The notes under the pieces are model-generated. The model was not told the DNA's origin. It did not search any database and saw only the letters and a list, made by a program, of their open reading frames with translations. A DNA stretch of 46,579 nt from BB31 sp964582525 (GTDB taxonomy: Bacteria > Pseudomonadota > Gammaproteobacteria > Beggiatoales > Beggiatoaceae). Positions 1 to 9,336 of this stretch are shown here, piece after piece. Positions within the stretch are counted from its first letter, which is position 1. Every line of letters begins with the position of its first letter. The stretch spans positions 1 through 46,579 of the forward strand of contig CAZOSP010000011.1 of NCBI GenBank assembly GCA_964582525.1. The letters run 5' to 3'. A program made the position numbers and the translations under genes.

Positions 1-2
1 TT

Positions 3-77
3 GTGATTGATAAAAAAATCGAAAATAAACTGCTTATTACCGTGGCTCCAGATGGGTATTTGAAACGGGTAACATAG
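3..77 (+). CDS. 3' end of an unidentified upstream gene (partial)
   Basis: An open frame enters from the left edge and ends with TAG at 75-77, giving a 24-residue C-terminus that ends in LKRVT. It stops 12 bases before the next start codon, so it is probably the last part of a co-transcribed gene. Too little is visible to assign a family. Confidence 0.45.
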   Translation: MIDKKIENKLLITVAPDGYLKRVT

Positions 78-89
78 GGAGAAAATAGG

Positions 90-662
90 ATGACAGATGA
101 TGAATTAAAGGCTTTAGTGGCGAGTCTTGCTAATTTACGCGAAGAATTCACCATCTTTCAAAAAGACCATACTGAACAAGTGAGAAAAATCAACGAAAAA
201 CTAGAGCAATTGAGTCTCTATTTGGGTAGCCTTACGCATGATCATAATTACGTTATGGACAGTCAGATGGATATTGCTGAACAATTTTTTTACAACAGCT
301 TGGCGAAAGATGCTCGCTTAGATAAGTTTTACTTTGATGATATTGCTAAAAACATGGGGAAATGCCGTGACAATCTGCAAGAAAAATATGATTTATTTAT
401 GACCAATACAGACTCAATTGTAATAATTGAAGTGAAATATAAAGCACACACCAATGATTTGAAGAAGTTAGATAGAAAAATCGAGAACTTTAAACTATTA
501 TTTCCTATTTATAAAGATTATAAACTATATGGTGCATTAGCAAGTTTTCATATCAATGATGATACGAAAAAAGAAGCCTTAGAGCGAGGGTATTTTGTAT
601 TACAACGGAGCGGAGATTTAATCCACACAGAATGCCCTCTTTCCCAATTAAAAATACTCTAA
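90..662 (+). CDS. PD-(D/E)XK nuclease-like protein
   Basis: 190 residues. The first 45 or so residues form a charged, heptad-like helix (coiled coil likely). The C-terminal part carries the pattern of the PD-(D/E)XK nuclease fold: a conserved Glu in the helix at E64, then D101 followed by a hydrophobic strand and E114-V-K116 (the E-x-K motif). Such proteins are common in cyanobacteria and Beggiatoa-type genomes as mobile or orphan genes of unknown target. A GGGAG-like Shine-Dalgarno precedes the ATG. It lies 23 bases before a DUF29 remnant, a neighbour often seen in this type of gene. Fold assignment is by motif only, and a DNA-cleaving role is inference. Confidence 0.6.
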   Translation: MTDDELKALVASLANLREEFTIFQKDHTEQVRKINEKLEQLSLYLGSLTHDHNYVMDSQMDIAEQFFYNSLAKDARLDKFYFDDIAKNMGKCRDNLQEKYDLFMTNTDSIVIIEVKYKAHTNDLKKLDRKIENFKLLFPIYKDYKLYGALASFHINDDTKKEALERGYFVLQRSGDLIHTECPLSQLKIL

Positions 663-685
663 CCTCTTAATGAGGAGAATCAAAA

Positions 686-811
686 ATGAATACATTAGCG
701 TTAGAATATGAAAAATATTTTCACCATTGGATTGAAAAACATATTAATTTACTAAAAAATGGGCAGCTTAATGAGTTTAATCTATGTGGGCTAACAAAGG
801 TAGTGAGATGA
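686..811 (+). pseudogene. Truncated DUF29 protein (N-terminal remnant)
   Basis: A 41-codon ORF preceded by GAGGAG (671-677 region). The product starts like DUF29 proteins: an acidic Tyr-Glu segment, then W-I-E-K, then L-L-K-N-G-Q-L-N-E. Full DUF29 proteins are about 140-150 residues and continue with an acidic, Glu-rich helix. Here the similarity stops near residue 32 and the ORF ends with TGA overlapping the ATG of the dehydratase (ATGA, 808-811). It looks like a DUF29 gene whose 3' part was lost at the junction with the dehydratase. The ORF could still act as a translated leader for the next gene. Family call is from pattern recognition. Confidence 0.5.
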
Positions 812-1764
812 AAAAAGCACTAATTTGCGGTATTTCTGGACAGGATGGAGCTTACCTTGCTCAATTATTGCTCCAAAAGGGATATGTGGTATATGGTACA
901 TCGAGAGACGCTCAAATGTCCTCCTTTTATAATTTGGAGTTGTTAGGGATTCATAAGGAAATTCAGCTTGAATCAATGTCCTTGAATGATTTTCGCAGTG
1001 TTTTACAAGTTCTTTCAAAAACTAAACCTGATGAAGTTTATAACTTAGCAGGACAAAGTTCCGTTGGGCTTTCTTTTGAGCAACCCGTAGAAACTATGGA
1101 AAGCATTAGCGTAGGAACTCTCAATTTGCTTGAAGCAATCCGCTTTACGAATTTACCAATAAAATTTTACAACGCTAGTTCAGGTGAATGTTTTGGAAAT
1201 ACGATTGAGCCCGCCGATGAAAACACACCTTTTAGACCACGAAGCCCTTATGCTGTGGCAAAAGCGGCAGCGTTTTGGGAGGTAGCTAATTATCGTGAAT
1301 CTTATGGACTATATGCTTGTTCAGGAATATTATTTAACCATGAATCTCCTCTAAGACCTAAACGATTTGTAACTCGAAAAATTATTTCTGCCGCGTGCCG
1401 CATTTCGGAAGGTAGTCTCGAAAAACTATATTTAGGGAATATTTCTATCCAGCGAGATTGGGGCTGGGCACCTGAATATGTGGAAGCTATGTGGTTAATG
1501 CTCCAGCAAAAACAACCTGATGATTATGTAATTGCTACAGGTGAAACTTGTAAATTAGAAGATTTTGTAGCAATGGCTTTTTCAATTTTGAGATTAGATT
1601 GGAGAAAGTATGTTGAATTTGACAAAGATTTATTTAGACCTACAGATTTAGCAATTGGGCAGGCTAATCCCCAAAAAGCAAAAGATAAGCTGGGGTGGTC
1701 TGCTAAATCCGTTGCAGAAGATGTTGTTAGAATGATGATTTCTTATGAAAAAAATAAAATTTAA
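808..1764 (+). CDS. gmd: GDP-mannose 4,6-dehydratase family SDR protein
   Basis: 318 residues from the ATG at 808, which is preferred to an upstream ATG at 784 because it follows AAAGG with 7-base spacing and places the Rossmann GxxGxxG motif (residues 8-14, GISGQDG) at the usual position. The extended-SDR catalytic residues are present: S124/S125 with E127, and Y148-x3-K152 in the segment SPYAVAK. NYRESYGLYACSGILFNHESP is the GDP-mannose dehydratase signature region. The reaction is GDP-D-mannose to GDP-4-keto-6-deoxymannose, a precursor of fucose, rhamnose and related sugars. It is about 50 residues shorter than E. coli Gmd, so a related GDP-hexose specificity is possible. It is followed 17 bases later by a glycosyltransferase, which suggests a glycan assembly operon. 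Confidence 0.82.
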   Translation: MKKALICGISGQDGAYLAQLLLQKGYVVYGTSRDAQMSSFYNLELLGIHKEIQLESMSLNDFRSVLQVLSKTKPDEVYNLAGQSSVGLSFEQPVETMESISVGTLNLLEAIRFTNLPIKFYNASSGECFGNTIEPADENTPFRPRSPYAVAKAAAFWEVANYRESYGLYACSGILFNHESPLRPKRFVTRKIISAACRISEGSLEKLYLGNISIQRDWGWAPEYVEAMWLMLQQKQPDDYVIATGETCKLEDFVAMAFSILRLDWRKYVEFDKDLFRPTDLAIGQANPQKAKDKLGWSAKSVAEDVVRMMISYEKNKI

Positions 1765-1781
1765 CATTCTCCTAAACTGAC

Positions 1782-4652
1782 ATGGTTTTTAATATGATAA
1801 ATACTCTTCCATTAGTTAGCGTTGGCATTCCAACATACAATAGAAGCATTCAATTGCAAAGAGCAATAGAGTCTGTTCTTAAGCAAGATTATCTAAATAT
1901 TGAAGTTATTATTTCTGACAATGCTTCAACTGATAACACGCTTGAAGTATGTTCTGCATTAGCTAAACAAGACTCACGCATTAGTTATATAAGGCAATCT
2001 GCTAACCATGGTGCCATGAAAAACTTTATTGAAGTATTAGAACACTCCAAAGGTGAGTTTTTTATGTGGCTTGGAGATGATGATTTTCTAAGTCAGTCTT
2101 ATATCAGTGAATGTGTAAAAGTTTTACAAGAAGATTTAAATTATAGTTTAGTAGCGGGAGTAGCAAAATATTATTTTCCTGATGGTCAACTGCATTTTGT
2201 TGGTCATCCTGTCAACGTACTAGAAGAAACAGGGCAAGATAGAGTTATTTCATATTGTTCGCAAGTTGCTGATAATGGAGTGTTTTATGGTGTTTATCGA
2301 AAGAATTTTTTACACGATGTTTCAACATTGCTTTCATTTATCCAAACAATGGGGGGCGATTGGGTTTTTGTTAACAATATTGCGTTTTACGGAAAAATAA
2401 AAACCTTAGAACATATTGATATTTATAGGGATACAAAAGTTTATACTAGAGAAATATATCGTACTTTAGCAAAGGATTATCCCAACCCCGTGTTCCAAGG
2501 TGAGTATCCTCATCTTAGTATATCAATATCTTTATTTAATGATATTGCATGGATGTCGTCTACTTATAATGAGTTAAGTGAATGGGAAAGAATAACTTTA
2601 GCTTGGGATGCTCAAAAAGTAATTTGCCAACGTCATAATATTACTCTCAATAATATCCAATTATTATTTCTTAATTATCTTGATAGGTATCAAAAAGACC
2701 CACAAAATAAATTTGTGTCAGTTGAATTTGATAAGATAAAAAATAAAATTGCAAGCTTCACTTTTAAAAATGATATAAATTTTTTACATGATCTGTTTCT
2801 GTGTAAACCAACAATTTCTAATTCACATATCAATATTCGCCAAATCGTTGCTTCCTATTGGCTGGATATATCTACAAGTGATTTAGAATTAGCAATGAAA
2901 GAAGAGTTAGGTAAAAAATATCAGGAGCTTGCAACTAGCGGCATAAAAAATAATCTACTTTTTAATGAAGAGAAAATCTTTGTTGAAAATTTAAATCAAT
3001 ATATTAAAAATGGTTGGCAACAAGAGAAAACGGTTCAGCATTTTTTGACTGCTAGTTTATATTGTTACCCACATCAATTGCCTGAGCAATGGTTTGAGAA
3101 TGCGGAAATCCCACAATTTTTGTTAAATTATTTTGTGAATTTCATGTTTGAAACACCAAACTTCTTTAAAGAAGTGGAGGAAGCTTATACATATTATCGG
3201 TATCTTCGTGACTTGGTTCATTTTATTCATACAGGTATCAGTAATCAACCGGATTCCCCTCTGTGGCAGCACTTGGCTTCGGTGTTTACGCAGCGGGCGA
3301 ATTTTATTCCGTTGTATTTTAACAGAGAAAATTTGAAGGATATTTATGTTAAACGTGCTGAAATTATGGAGTTTGCATTAAAGCAACAAGGCTTCCTGTT
3401 AGATTATGATTTTCCAGTACGTGATAAAAATCGAACAAGAATTCGTGTTGGTTTTTTAAGCAATCATTTTACACCGCAAACAGAAACTTTTTGTGCATTG
3501 CCTGCTTTTGAACATTTAAATCTTGGTCATTTTGAGGTTATTTTATATACAAATGTTAAGAATAATCATCCTTTAGAAAAATATTGTGTTAGCCGCGTTG
3601 ATCGTTTGGTTCTTTTACCGGAAGATTTGAAAGATAAAGTTAAACTGATTCGGCAGGATGATTTGGATATGATTTGGATTGGAACAAATGTTACTGCAGT
3701 GACTAATCCAATTGCTATTTTAGCATTGCATCGTCTAGCAAGAATTCAACTCAATTCCGTTTCTTCCTGTGTAACAAGTGGTATGAAAAATGTCGATTAT
3801 TATATTTCTGGTGATTTAACTGAGCCAGCAGATGCGCAACTGCAATATAAAGAAAGCCTAATTAATGTGAAAGGTCCAGCACATTGTTTTAGTCATTATT
3901 CATCAGATTTAGAGACAGTTACAGTCAAGTTGCAACGTGCTGATTTAGATATTAATGAAAATACAATTGTATTTATTTCAGGAGCTAATTATTATAAAAT
4001 CATTCCAGAAATGCGTGAAGCATGGGCAAAAATTCTAACTAAAATACCTGACTCTACTTTAGTTCTTTACCCTTATAATCCCAATTGGAGTTCTTCTTAT
4101 CAAAAAGAAACTTTCATCGCAGCATTTTACGCTGTTTTTGAGCGTTATAACATAAATAGAAATCGTCTAAAAACCATTGATCCTTTGCCGTCGCGTGAAG
4201 ATATTAAAGAATGCTTAAAATTTGCTGATATTTATTTAGATTCTTATCCTTTTGCAGGTGTAACTTCTTTAGTTGATCCTTTAGAAGTTGGATTGCCTTC
4301 TATTGTAAAAGATGGTAATTCATTTCGTTCAAAGATGGGGGCTGCAATGCTACGTTCTATTGGATTGGATGATTTGGTTGTGCAGAGCGAAGAAGCCTAT
4401 ATTGACTTGGCAATAAAACTAGCAAAAGATGCCGAATTAAGAACGCATTATCGTAAGCAAATCTTAGAAAAAATGGCAAACAATCCGCCGTTTTTGGATA
4501 GTAAAGCTTATTCAGCACAGATTGGCGAGTTGTTGCAGAAGTTGTTTTATGCAAATCCACAGGTGTTTAATTTGTCTAGCACTGCTAGCAAGGGTGTTAA
4601 GCCTCCTGTAGCGCATTCAGCTCGCAGCAAGAAGAAGAAAAAACGCCATTAG
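1782..4652 (+). CDS. Two-domain glycosyltransferase: GT2 plus SPINDLY/GT41-like
   Basis: 956 residues. Residues 11-250 are a GT2 (GT-A) domain: VSVGIPTYNR at 12-21, SDNAS at 45-49, and the metal-binding D99-D101 in WLGDDDF. A mainly helical linker follows (about 260-540). Residues 550-930 match the C-terminal catalytic part of SPINDLY/O-GlcNAc transferases (GT41): RIRVGFLSNHF near 551, and DIYLDSYPFAG near 816-826 followed by LVDPLEVGLPSI. The tail is a run of Lys/Arg. The start could also be the Met at codon 5 (1794). With gmd next door a role in cell-surface polysaccharide or protein glycosylation is likely, but donor and acceptor are unknown. Base composition is lower in G+C than the genes downstream. 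Confidence 0.78.
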   Translation: MVFNMINTLPLVSVGIPTYNRSIQLQRAIESVLKQDYLNIEVIISDNASTDNTLEVCSALAKQDSRISYIRQSANHGAMKNFIEVLEHSKGEFFMWLGDDDFLSQSYISECVKVLQEDLNYSLVAGVAKYYFPDGQLHFVGHPVNVLEETGQDRVISYCSQVADNGVFYGVYRKNFLHDVSTLLSFIQTMGGDWVFVNNIAFYGKIKTLEHIDIYRDTKVYTREIYRTLAKDYPNPVFQGEYPHLSISISLFNDIAWMSSTYNELSEWERITLAWDAQKVICQRHNITLNNIQLLFLNYLDRYQKDPQNKFVSVEFDKIKNKIASFTFKNDINFLHDLFLCKPTISNSHINIRQIVASYWLDISTSDLELAMKEELGKKYQELATSGIKNNLLFNEEKIFVENLNQYIKNGWQQEKTVQHFLTASLYCYPHQLPEQWFENAEIPQFLLNYFVNFMFETPNFFKEVEEAYTYYRYLRDLVHFIHTGISNQPDSPLWQHLASVFTQRANFIPLYFNRENLKDIYVKRAEIMEFALKQQGFLLDYDFPVRDKNRTRIRVGFLSNHFTPQTETFCALPAFEHLNLGHFEVILYTNVKNNHPLEKYCVSRVDRLVLLPEDLKDKVKLIRQDDLDMIWIGTNVTAVTNPIAILALHRLARIQLNSVSSCVTSGMKNVDYYISGDLTEPADAQLQYKESLINVKGPAHCFSHYSSDLETVTVKLQRADLDINENTIVFISGANYYKIIPEMREAWAKILTKIPDSTLVLYPYNPNWSSSYQKETFIAAFYAVFERYNINRNRLKTIDPLPSREDIKECLKFADIYLDSYPFAGVTSLVDPLEVGLPSIVKDGNSFRSKMGAAMLRSIGLDDLVVQSEEAYIDLAIKLAKDAELRTHYRKQILEKMANNPPFLDSKAYSAQIGELLQKLFYANPQVFNLSSTASKGVKPPVAHSARSKKKKKRH

Positions 4653-4786
4653 GTATTGGCTATTTTTTTACATGATGACGCAGATTAAAAATAAGGCAAC
4701 TCGCACTAAATAAACGCCCCGCATTGCGCAGGATTTTTGTTTGGCGAAAAGCGTACGACAACAGGTGCATAGCGCAGGTGTGCTTT

Positions 4787-4818
4787 GACGAAAAGATGTC
4801 GCGCACCCTATAGGGCTG
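4787..4818 (+). repeat. Degenerate copy of the GAAAAGAT hairpin repeat
   Basis: The sequence contains GAC-GAAAAGAT-GTC followed by GCGCACCCTATAGGGCTG, the same core as the copies at 27508, 31777, 31919 and 46505. Here the left arm is eroded to three paired bases. It lies in the 413-base gap after the glycosyltransferase, which holds no credible gene. Confidence 0.6.
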
Positions 4819-4967
4819 AATTGGCAAATGCGCAAATGTTGAGCAATAGCCTCAAGTCCTCCGTGCCTAGTGGTAAAGTGACTATTATTGACACTTTGAG
4901 AAATGATTAAAATACAGTGTGAAACCTAAGCAGTTTTTAAAACGTAACTGTTCACATCCAGTCACTC

Positions 4968-5004
4968 AAACCTGACAGGTCTTCAAGACCTGTCAGGTTT
5001 TTTT
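4968..5004 (+). repeat. Palindromic CCTGACAGG element, terminator-like
   Basis: A perfect 16-base inverted repeat (left arm AAACCTGACAGGTCTT, 4968-4983) around a single centre base, ending at 5000 and followed by a run of T. The same 33-base element recurs at 10374 and 16263, with variants at 23718 and 9182. As RNA it would form a stable stem followed by U residues, so it can terminate transcription 316 bases after the glycosyltransferase and ahead of aas. Confidence 0.8.
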
Positions 5005-5065
5005 GGGAGAGAAGTGAATGCTTACTTTATACTTTGTTAGGTTTGATTTCTACTGAGGAACTATA

Positions 5066-8000
5066 ATGGAAACATCCATCTGGCGGGTTAAAGGTTTTAT
5101 TGCCTTTTTATTCATTGCTTTTTTTAATGCCTTTACTGATTTAGGGCATAAAATTATTATTCAAAACACTTTATTCAAGTATTTCGATGATCCCGAATTA
5201 AGAATTTATACGGCATTGGTCAATGCGATGATTTTGTTGCCGTTTATTTTGATTTTCACGCCGGCGGGTTTTCTTTCTGATCGCTTTCCTAAGCATTTAA
5301 TTATTCGTGTTGCTTCTTTTGTTGCCATTCCCATTACTTTATTAATTACCTTGTCTTATTACTTGGGCTTATTTTGGTTGGCTTTTTGGTTGACATTTCT
5401 ATTGGCACTGCAAAGTGCCATTTATTCACCCGCTAAGTTTGGTTATATCCGCGAATTGGTTGGCAAAGAAAAACTCGCACCGGCAAATGCCGCCGTACAA
5501 GCTTTAGGCATTGTCTCAATTCTTGCGGGTACCATGATTTATACCTTTGCTTTTGAACATTTCTATCGTCACGACTCTGAAAGTCTAGCGGATATTTTAC
5601 AATCATTGCCCTTTTTAGGTTTTTTCTTAGTTGGCGGTGCCACGCTTGAATTTCTCTTGTCATGGAATTTATTAAACAAATCCGCATCGGCTGCGGGAGT
5701 AAAATTCGATTGGAACAAATACATCACTTTTGGCTATTTGCGCAGCAACTTAGCCGCAAGCTGGCAGCATGAGGGCATCCGCTTAAGCATTATCGGCACC
5801 TCGATTTTCTGGGCAGTGGGGCAGGTGGTGCTGGTCAATTACGCACCCTATTTGAAGGAAGTGGTGGGCGAAACTGACACCCGCGTGGCGCAAGGACTGG
5901 TGGCGTTAAGCGGTATCGGGATTGTGTTAGGCGCTGCATTGGCAGGTAAAATTTCTCGTAATTACATTGAGTTAGGCATCATTCCGCTGGGCGCGTTGGG
6001 GATGTGCATAGCCCTCATCGGCATCCCGCTCACTACCAATGTGTGGATTCTGGGGGCGATGTCGGTGCTGTACGGTTTTTCTGGTGGTTTGTTTATCGTG
6101 CCACTCAACTCGCTGATTCAATACCACGCCAAAGAAGGCGAAGCGGGAACTGTGATTGCGGTGCGCAATTTCATTGAAAACATTTTTATGATCGCCTTTT
6201 TAGGCATTGCGATAAGCTTTGCTGTCGCCGCCATACCCAGTGCCAGCGTGTTTTTTATCCTCGCTGCGGTGGTGTTTTTCGGTACGCTTTACACCATTTA
6301 CAAACTGCCGCAATCGTTGATCCGCTATGTGATTCAAGCCATTCTGCATCGTCGTTACAAAGTCGAAGTCACGGGCATGGAAAACATCCCGGTGCGCGGC
6401 GGCGTGTTACTGCTCGGCAATCACGTCAGTTGGCTGGATTGGGCAATGTTGCAAATCGCTTGTCCGCGTCCGATTCGCTTTGTTATGACCCGCGTGTATT
6501 ACGAAAAATGGTTTTTGCGTGGGTTGTTAGATTTGTTCAACACCATTCCGATTGGGCGCGTGGGCAGTAAAGACGCGCTAGATAGAGTGCGCGAAGCTTT
6601 GCAAAACGGCGAAGTGGTCGCCCTGTTTCCGGAAGGTCACATTAGTCATAACGGGCATTTGAGCCTGTTCAAAAGCGGCTTTGAACGCGCCGTGCAAGGT
6701 ACAGACGCAGTGATTATTCCGTTTTATTTGCGCGGCTTATGGGGCAGCCGTTTTTCCTATGTCAACAGCAAATACCGCGAAGTCTCACGCGGCGGCAAGC
6801 TGCGCTTTATCAATATCGGCTTTGGCAAACCGCTCACCGCTGATACGCCGGCTGAATTAGTCAAACAAGGGGTGGCGGAGACTTCCATCAACACCTGGCA
6901 AGAATATGTACACAGCCTATCGCCCTTGCCCCATGCCTTTATCAATACGGCAAAAAACAACCTGCGACGCATCGCCTCAATAGATGCTAACGGCACTTTA
7001 ACCTACAGCCGTTTGCTGACTGCCGTTCTCGCCTTCAAAAGCAAACTTGCACCCTCGCTTGACAATCAACAAAACATCGGCTTGCTGCTGCCCTCCTCCA
7101 GTGCTGCGGCTATCGCCAATTTTGCCGTGCTGATGCAAGGCAAAACGCCGGTTAATCTCAACTACACCGCAGCGGTCGAAGTCGTCAAACGCTCGGTGGA
7201 ATTTGCCGAAGTCAAAACCATTCTCACCTCGCGCCTGTTCCTGAAAAAACTCGAACAACAGCGCAAACAAGACTTTCTGCCGCTCGGCGAAGTCGCGCAA
7301 CTGGTCTTTTTAGAAGACCTGAAACAAGACCTGCGCAAAACCACGCTGCTCAGTGCCTTGCTGCAAGCGCGTTTATTACCAGCGCGACTGCTGATCGCCC
7401 TGCATGTCGCGCCTGCTGACATGCAAGACACCGCCGCCATTCTATTTAGCAGCGGTAGCGAAGGGATACCCAAAGGCATTATGCTGTCGCACGCCAACTT
7501 GATGGCAAATATCAAACAGGCGGCTGCGGTGCTAAATGCCGGGGATGAAGACGTTATTCTCAACTCACTGCCGATCTTTCATGCTTTTGGTCTCACTGCC
7601 ACCACGCTGCTGCCGCTGGTTGAAGCCATCCCCATGGTGTGCCAGCCCGATCCCACCGACGCGCCTGCGGTGGGGCGACTGATCGCGCAACATAAAATCA
7701 CCATTATGTTTGCTACCTCAACCTTTCTGCGTATTTATGCACGCAATCGCAAACTCAACGCCCTCATGTTTGATTCCCTGCGTCTGGTAATTGCTGGCGC
7801 GGAACGGCTTGATCCCAATGTCCGCCAAGCCTTCCAAGACAAATTTCGCAAACTGATTTACGAAGGCTACGGCACCACAGAAACCGCGCCCGTGACCAAC
7901 TGCAACCTGCCCGACACCCTGCTGTCCTACAGCGGCGAGGTGCAAATCGGCAACAAAATCGGCACCGTGGGCTTACCGCTGCCCGGCACACGCATCAAAA

Positions 8001-8554
8001 TTGTCGATCCCGACACGCTGGAAGAACTGCCCATAGGACAAGCGGGCTTGGTATTAATCGCCGGAGCGCAAGTGATGAAAGGCTATCTCAAAGCCGCTGA
8101 AAAAACCGCCGTGGCGATTGTCGAAGCCGACGGTTTGCGCTGGTACAAAACCGGCGACAAAGGCAAATTGGACGCAGACGGTTTTCTCAGCATTGTGGAT
8201 CGCTACTCGCGTTTCGCCAAAATCGGCGGCGAAATGATCAGCCTCAGCAGCGTTGAAGCCGCTATCCAAGCACAAATCGAAGGGACCGACATTGAAATCC
8301 TCGCGGTCGCCATCCCTGATGCGCAAAAAGGTGAAAAAATCGTGCTAATGGTGATGGGCGCAGCAGCCGATGACATCAGCAAACTGCAAAAACAGGTGCG
8401 CAACAGCGGCATCAATCCGCTCATGCAGCCCGCGCAATGGTTAGCAGTCGAGCAGATTCCCAAGCTGGGTTCGGGCAAAGCCGATTTTACCCGTGCAAAA
8501 ACACGGGTTTTAGAGTTGTTGAACGCTGATCAGGTGAATGCTGCTGAATCTTAG
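5066..8554 (+). CDS. aas: LplT-Aas fusion: MFS transporter, lysophospholipid acyltransferase and acyl-ACP synthetase
   Basis: 1162 residues in three parts. Residues 1-420 are about 12 membrane helices of the LplT-type major facilitator family, which flip lysophosphatidylethanolamine inward. Residues 440-620 are a PlsC acyltransferase with NHVSWLD at 452-458 (the H-x4-D catalytic motif, H453/D458) and FPEGH at 521-525. Residues 640-1150 are an AMP-forming acyl-ACP synthetase with SSGSEGIPKG at 795-804, YGTTE at 935-939 and the C-terminal catalytic lysine K1138 in GSGKADF. In E. coli LplT and Aas are separate adjacent genes; here they are one chain. The predicted job is uptake and re-acylation of lysophospholipids at the inner membrane. 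Repeat elements bound the gene on its upstream side. Confidence 0.9.
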   Translation: METSIWRVKGFIAFLFIAFFNAFTDLGHKIIIQNTLFKYFDDPELRIYTALVNAMILLPFILIFTPAGFLSDRFPKHLIIRVASFVAIPITLLITLSYYLGLFWLAFWLTFLLALQSAIYSPAKFGYIRELVGKEKLAPANAAVQALGIVSILAGTMIYTFAFEHFYRHDSESLADILQSLPFLGFFLVGGATLEFLLSWNLLNKSASAAGVKFDWNKYITFGYLRSNLAASWQHEGIRLSIIGTSIFWAVGQVVLVNYAPYLKEVVGETDTRVAQGLVALSGIGIVLGAALAGKISRNYIELGIIPLGALGMCIALIGIPLTTNVWILGAMSVLYGFSGGLFIVPLNSLIQYHAKEGEAGTVIAVRNFIENIFMIAFLGIAISFAVAAIPSASVFFILAAVVFFGTLYTIYKLPQSLIRYVIQAILHRRYKVEVTGMENIPVRGGVLLLGNHVSWLDWAMLQIACPRPIRFVMTRVYYEKWFLRGLLDLFNTIPIGRVGSKDALDRVREALQNGEVVALFPEGHISHNGHLSLFKSGFERAVQGTDAVIIPFYLRGLWGSRFSYVNSKYREVSRGGKLRFINIGFGKPLTADTPAELVKQGVAETSINTWQEYVHSLSPLPHAFINTAKNNLRRIASIDANGTLTYSRLLTAVLAFKSKLAPSLDNQQNIGLLLPSSSAAAIANFAVLMQGKTPVNLNYTAAVEVVKRSVEFAEVKTILTSRLFLKKLEQQRKQDFLPLGEVAQLVFLEDLKQDLRKTTLLSALLQARLLPARLLIALHVAPADMQDTAAILFSSGSEGIPKGIMLSHANLMANIKQAAAVLNAGDEDVILNSLPIFHAFGLTATTLLPLVEAIPMVCQPDPTDAPAVGRLIAQHKITIMFATSTFLRIYARNRKLNALMFDSLRLVIAGAERLDPNVRQAFQDKFRKLIYEGYGTTETAPVTNCNLPDTLLSYSGEVQIGNKIGTVGLPLPGTRIKIVDPDTLEELPIGQAGLVLIAGAQVMKGYLKAAEKTAVAIVEADGLRWYKTGDKGKLDADGFLSIVDRYSRFAKIGGEMISLSSVEAAIQAQIEGTDIEILAVAIPDAQKGEKIVLMVMGAAADDISKLQKQVRNSGINPLMQPAQWLAVEQIPKLGSGKADFTRAKTRVLELLNADQVNAAES

Positions 8555-8584
8555 CTCAGACGTGAAAAACACCTGTCCAAACCC

Positions 8585-8613
8585 CCTCAGCTCTCTCTTA
8601 GTGAGGCTTTTTT
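8585..8613 (+). terminator. Possible weak intrinsic terminator after aas
   Basis: CCTCA (8585-8589) can pair with TGAGG (8602-8606), followed by CTTTTTT. It begins 30 bases after the aas stop. The stem is only about five base pairs, so the call is tentative. Confidence 0.3.
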
Positions 8614-8738
8614 ATGGCGAGTTGCAGAGAGGTCAGGCTTAAAAATTTATCGTGCATTTATGTCTCAACAAGCATACCCTGTATGAACAAATTTGAGCTT
8701 TTCTCAAATACGCTATTTCCTTTACAAAGGCATCCCAG

Positions 8739-9140
8739 ATGAACAAAATTCCCCAGCCTAAAATTATGGGTATTGATGAAAAACGCCCCCCTAAGTTGCG
8801 TAAAGAACCCTATATTGATTTGTTTTTTCAATTATCAGAACAAGCACCTGAACTGTGGTGCGAAAATTTCAATAAATTAACCCAAACTATCACATTCAAA
8901 ACCAGCATTGATAAAAGTCAAGGCTTATTCATTGAAACCTATGTACGAGACATCCATAAAATCACTGAACATTTAGGTATTCTGAAACAGATGGTGAAAA
9001 CCTGCAATGAACAATACGCAGAAAGCTTGCACCAGCAAGAACTCGCCGAAGACAAAAAGAATGCTTCTTTATTAGGTGAAAGTGGACAGCAAGGACAATT
9101 AAACGCCATTATAGCTGCGTTGAATTTTGCAGATGAATAA
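8739..9140 (+). CDS. Hypothetical protein, 133 aa
   Basis: A soluble 133-residue protein with no signal peptide and no membrane segment. It starts with a basic, proline-containing stretch (residues 1-25, K/R/P-rich), then a helical body rich in Gln, Glu and Leu from about residue 28 to 108, and a short acidic end (FADE). I recognise no family. It stands alone between aas and hypE with its own intergenic spaces, and a palindromic element (9182-9208) follows 41 bases downstream. Codon use matches its neighbours, so it is probably a real gene. The small size and helical character would fit a regulatory or polymer-associated protein, but nothing in the sequence fixes a role. Confidence 0.6.
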   Translation: MNKIPQPKIMGIDEKRPPKLRKEPYIDLFFQLSEQAPELWCENFNKLTQTITFKTSIDKSQGLFIETYVRDIHKITEHLGILKQMVKTCNEQYAESLHQQELAEDKKNASLLGESGQQGQLNAIIAALNFADE

Positions 9141-9181
9141 AGCGTTAATATAGCTAAAGTAGATGAATTGTAGGATGCAAG

Positions 9182-9208
9182 CCTTCTAGGTTTTCAAAAC
9201 CTAGAAGG
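9182..9208 (+). repeat. Palindromic element, CCTTCTAGG variant
   Basis: A perfect 13-base inverted repeat around one centre base (left arm CCTTCTAGGTTTT, 9182-9194), followed by TTTTAA. It has the same design and intergenic placement as the CCTGACAGG elements but a different stem sequence. A half copy of the CCTGACAGG type lies at 9296-9309, just before hypE. Confidence 0.7.
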
Positions 9209-9336
9209 TTTTAATAGCAGGCAAGGTTTTTTTAGCAAACATTCAGACTTTATCCTTAAAATCGGTTGCGCTGATCTAAGCCTTCACTCCGCGCTAAACC
9301 TGACAGATTTTCCAGCCCCATCGGGTTCTTACTACT

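Noticed and set aside
7162..7563. Minus-strand frames inside aas
   Set aside because: They are antisense to conserved acyl-ACP synthetase codons and give Cys- and Ser-rich products typical of shadow frames.
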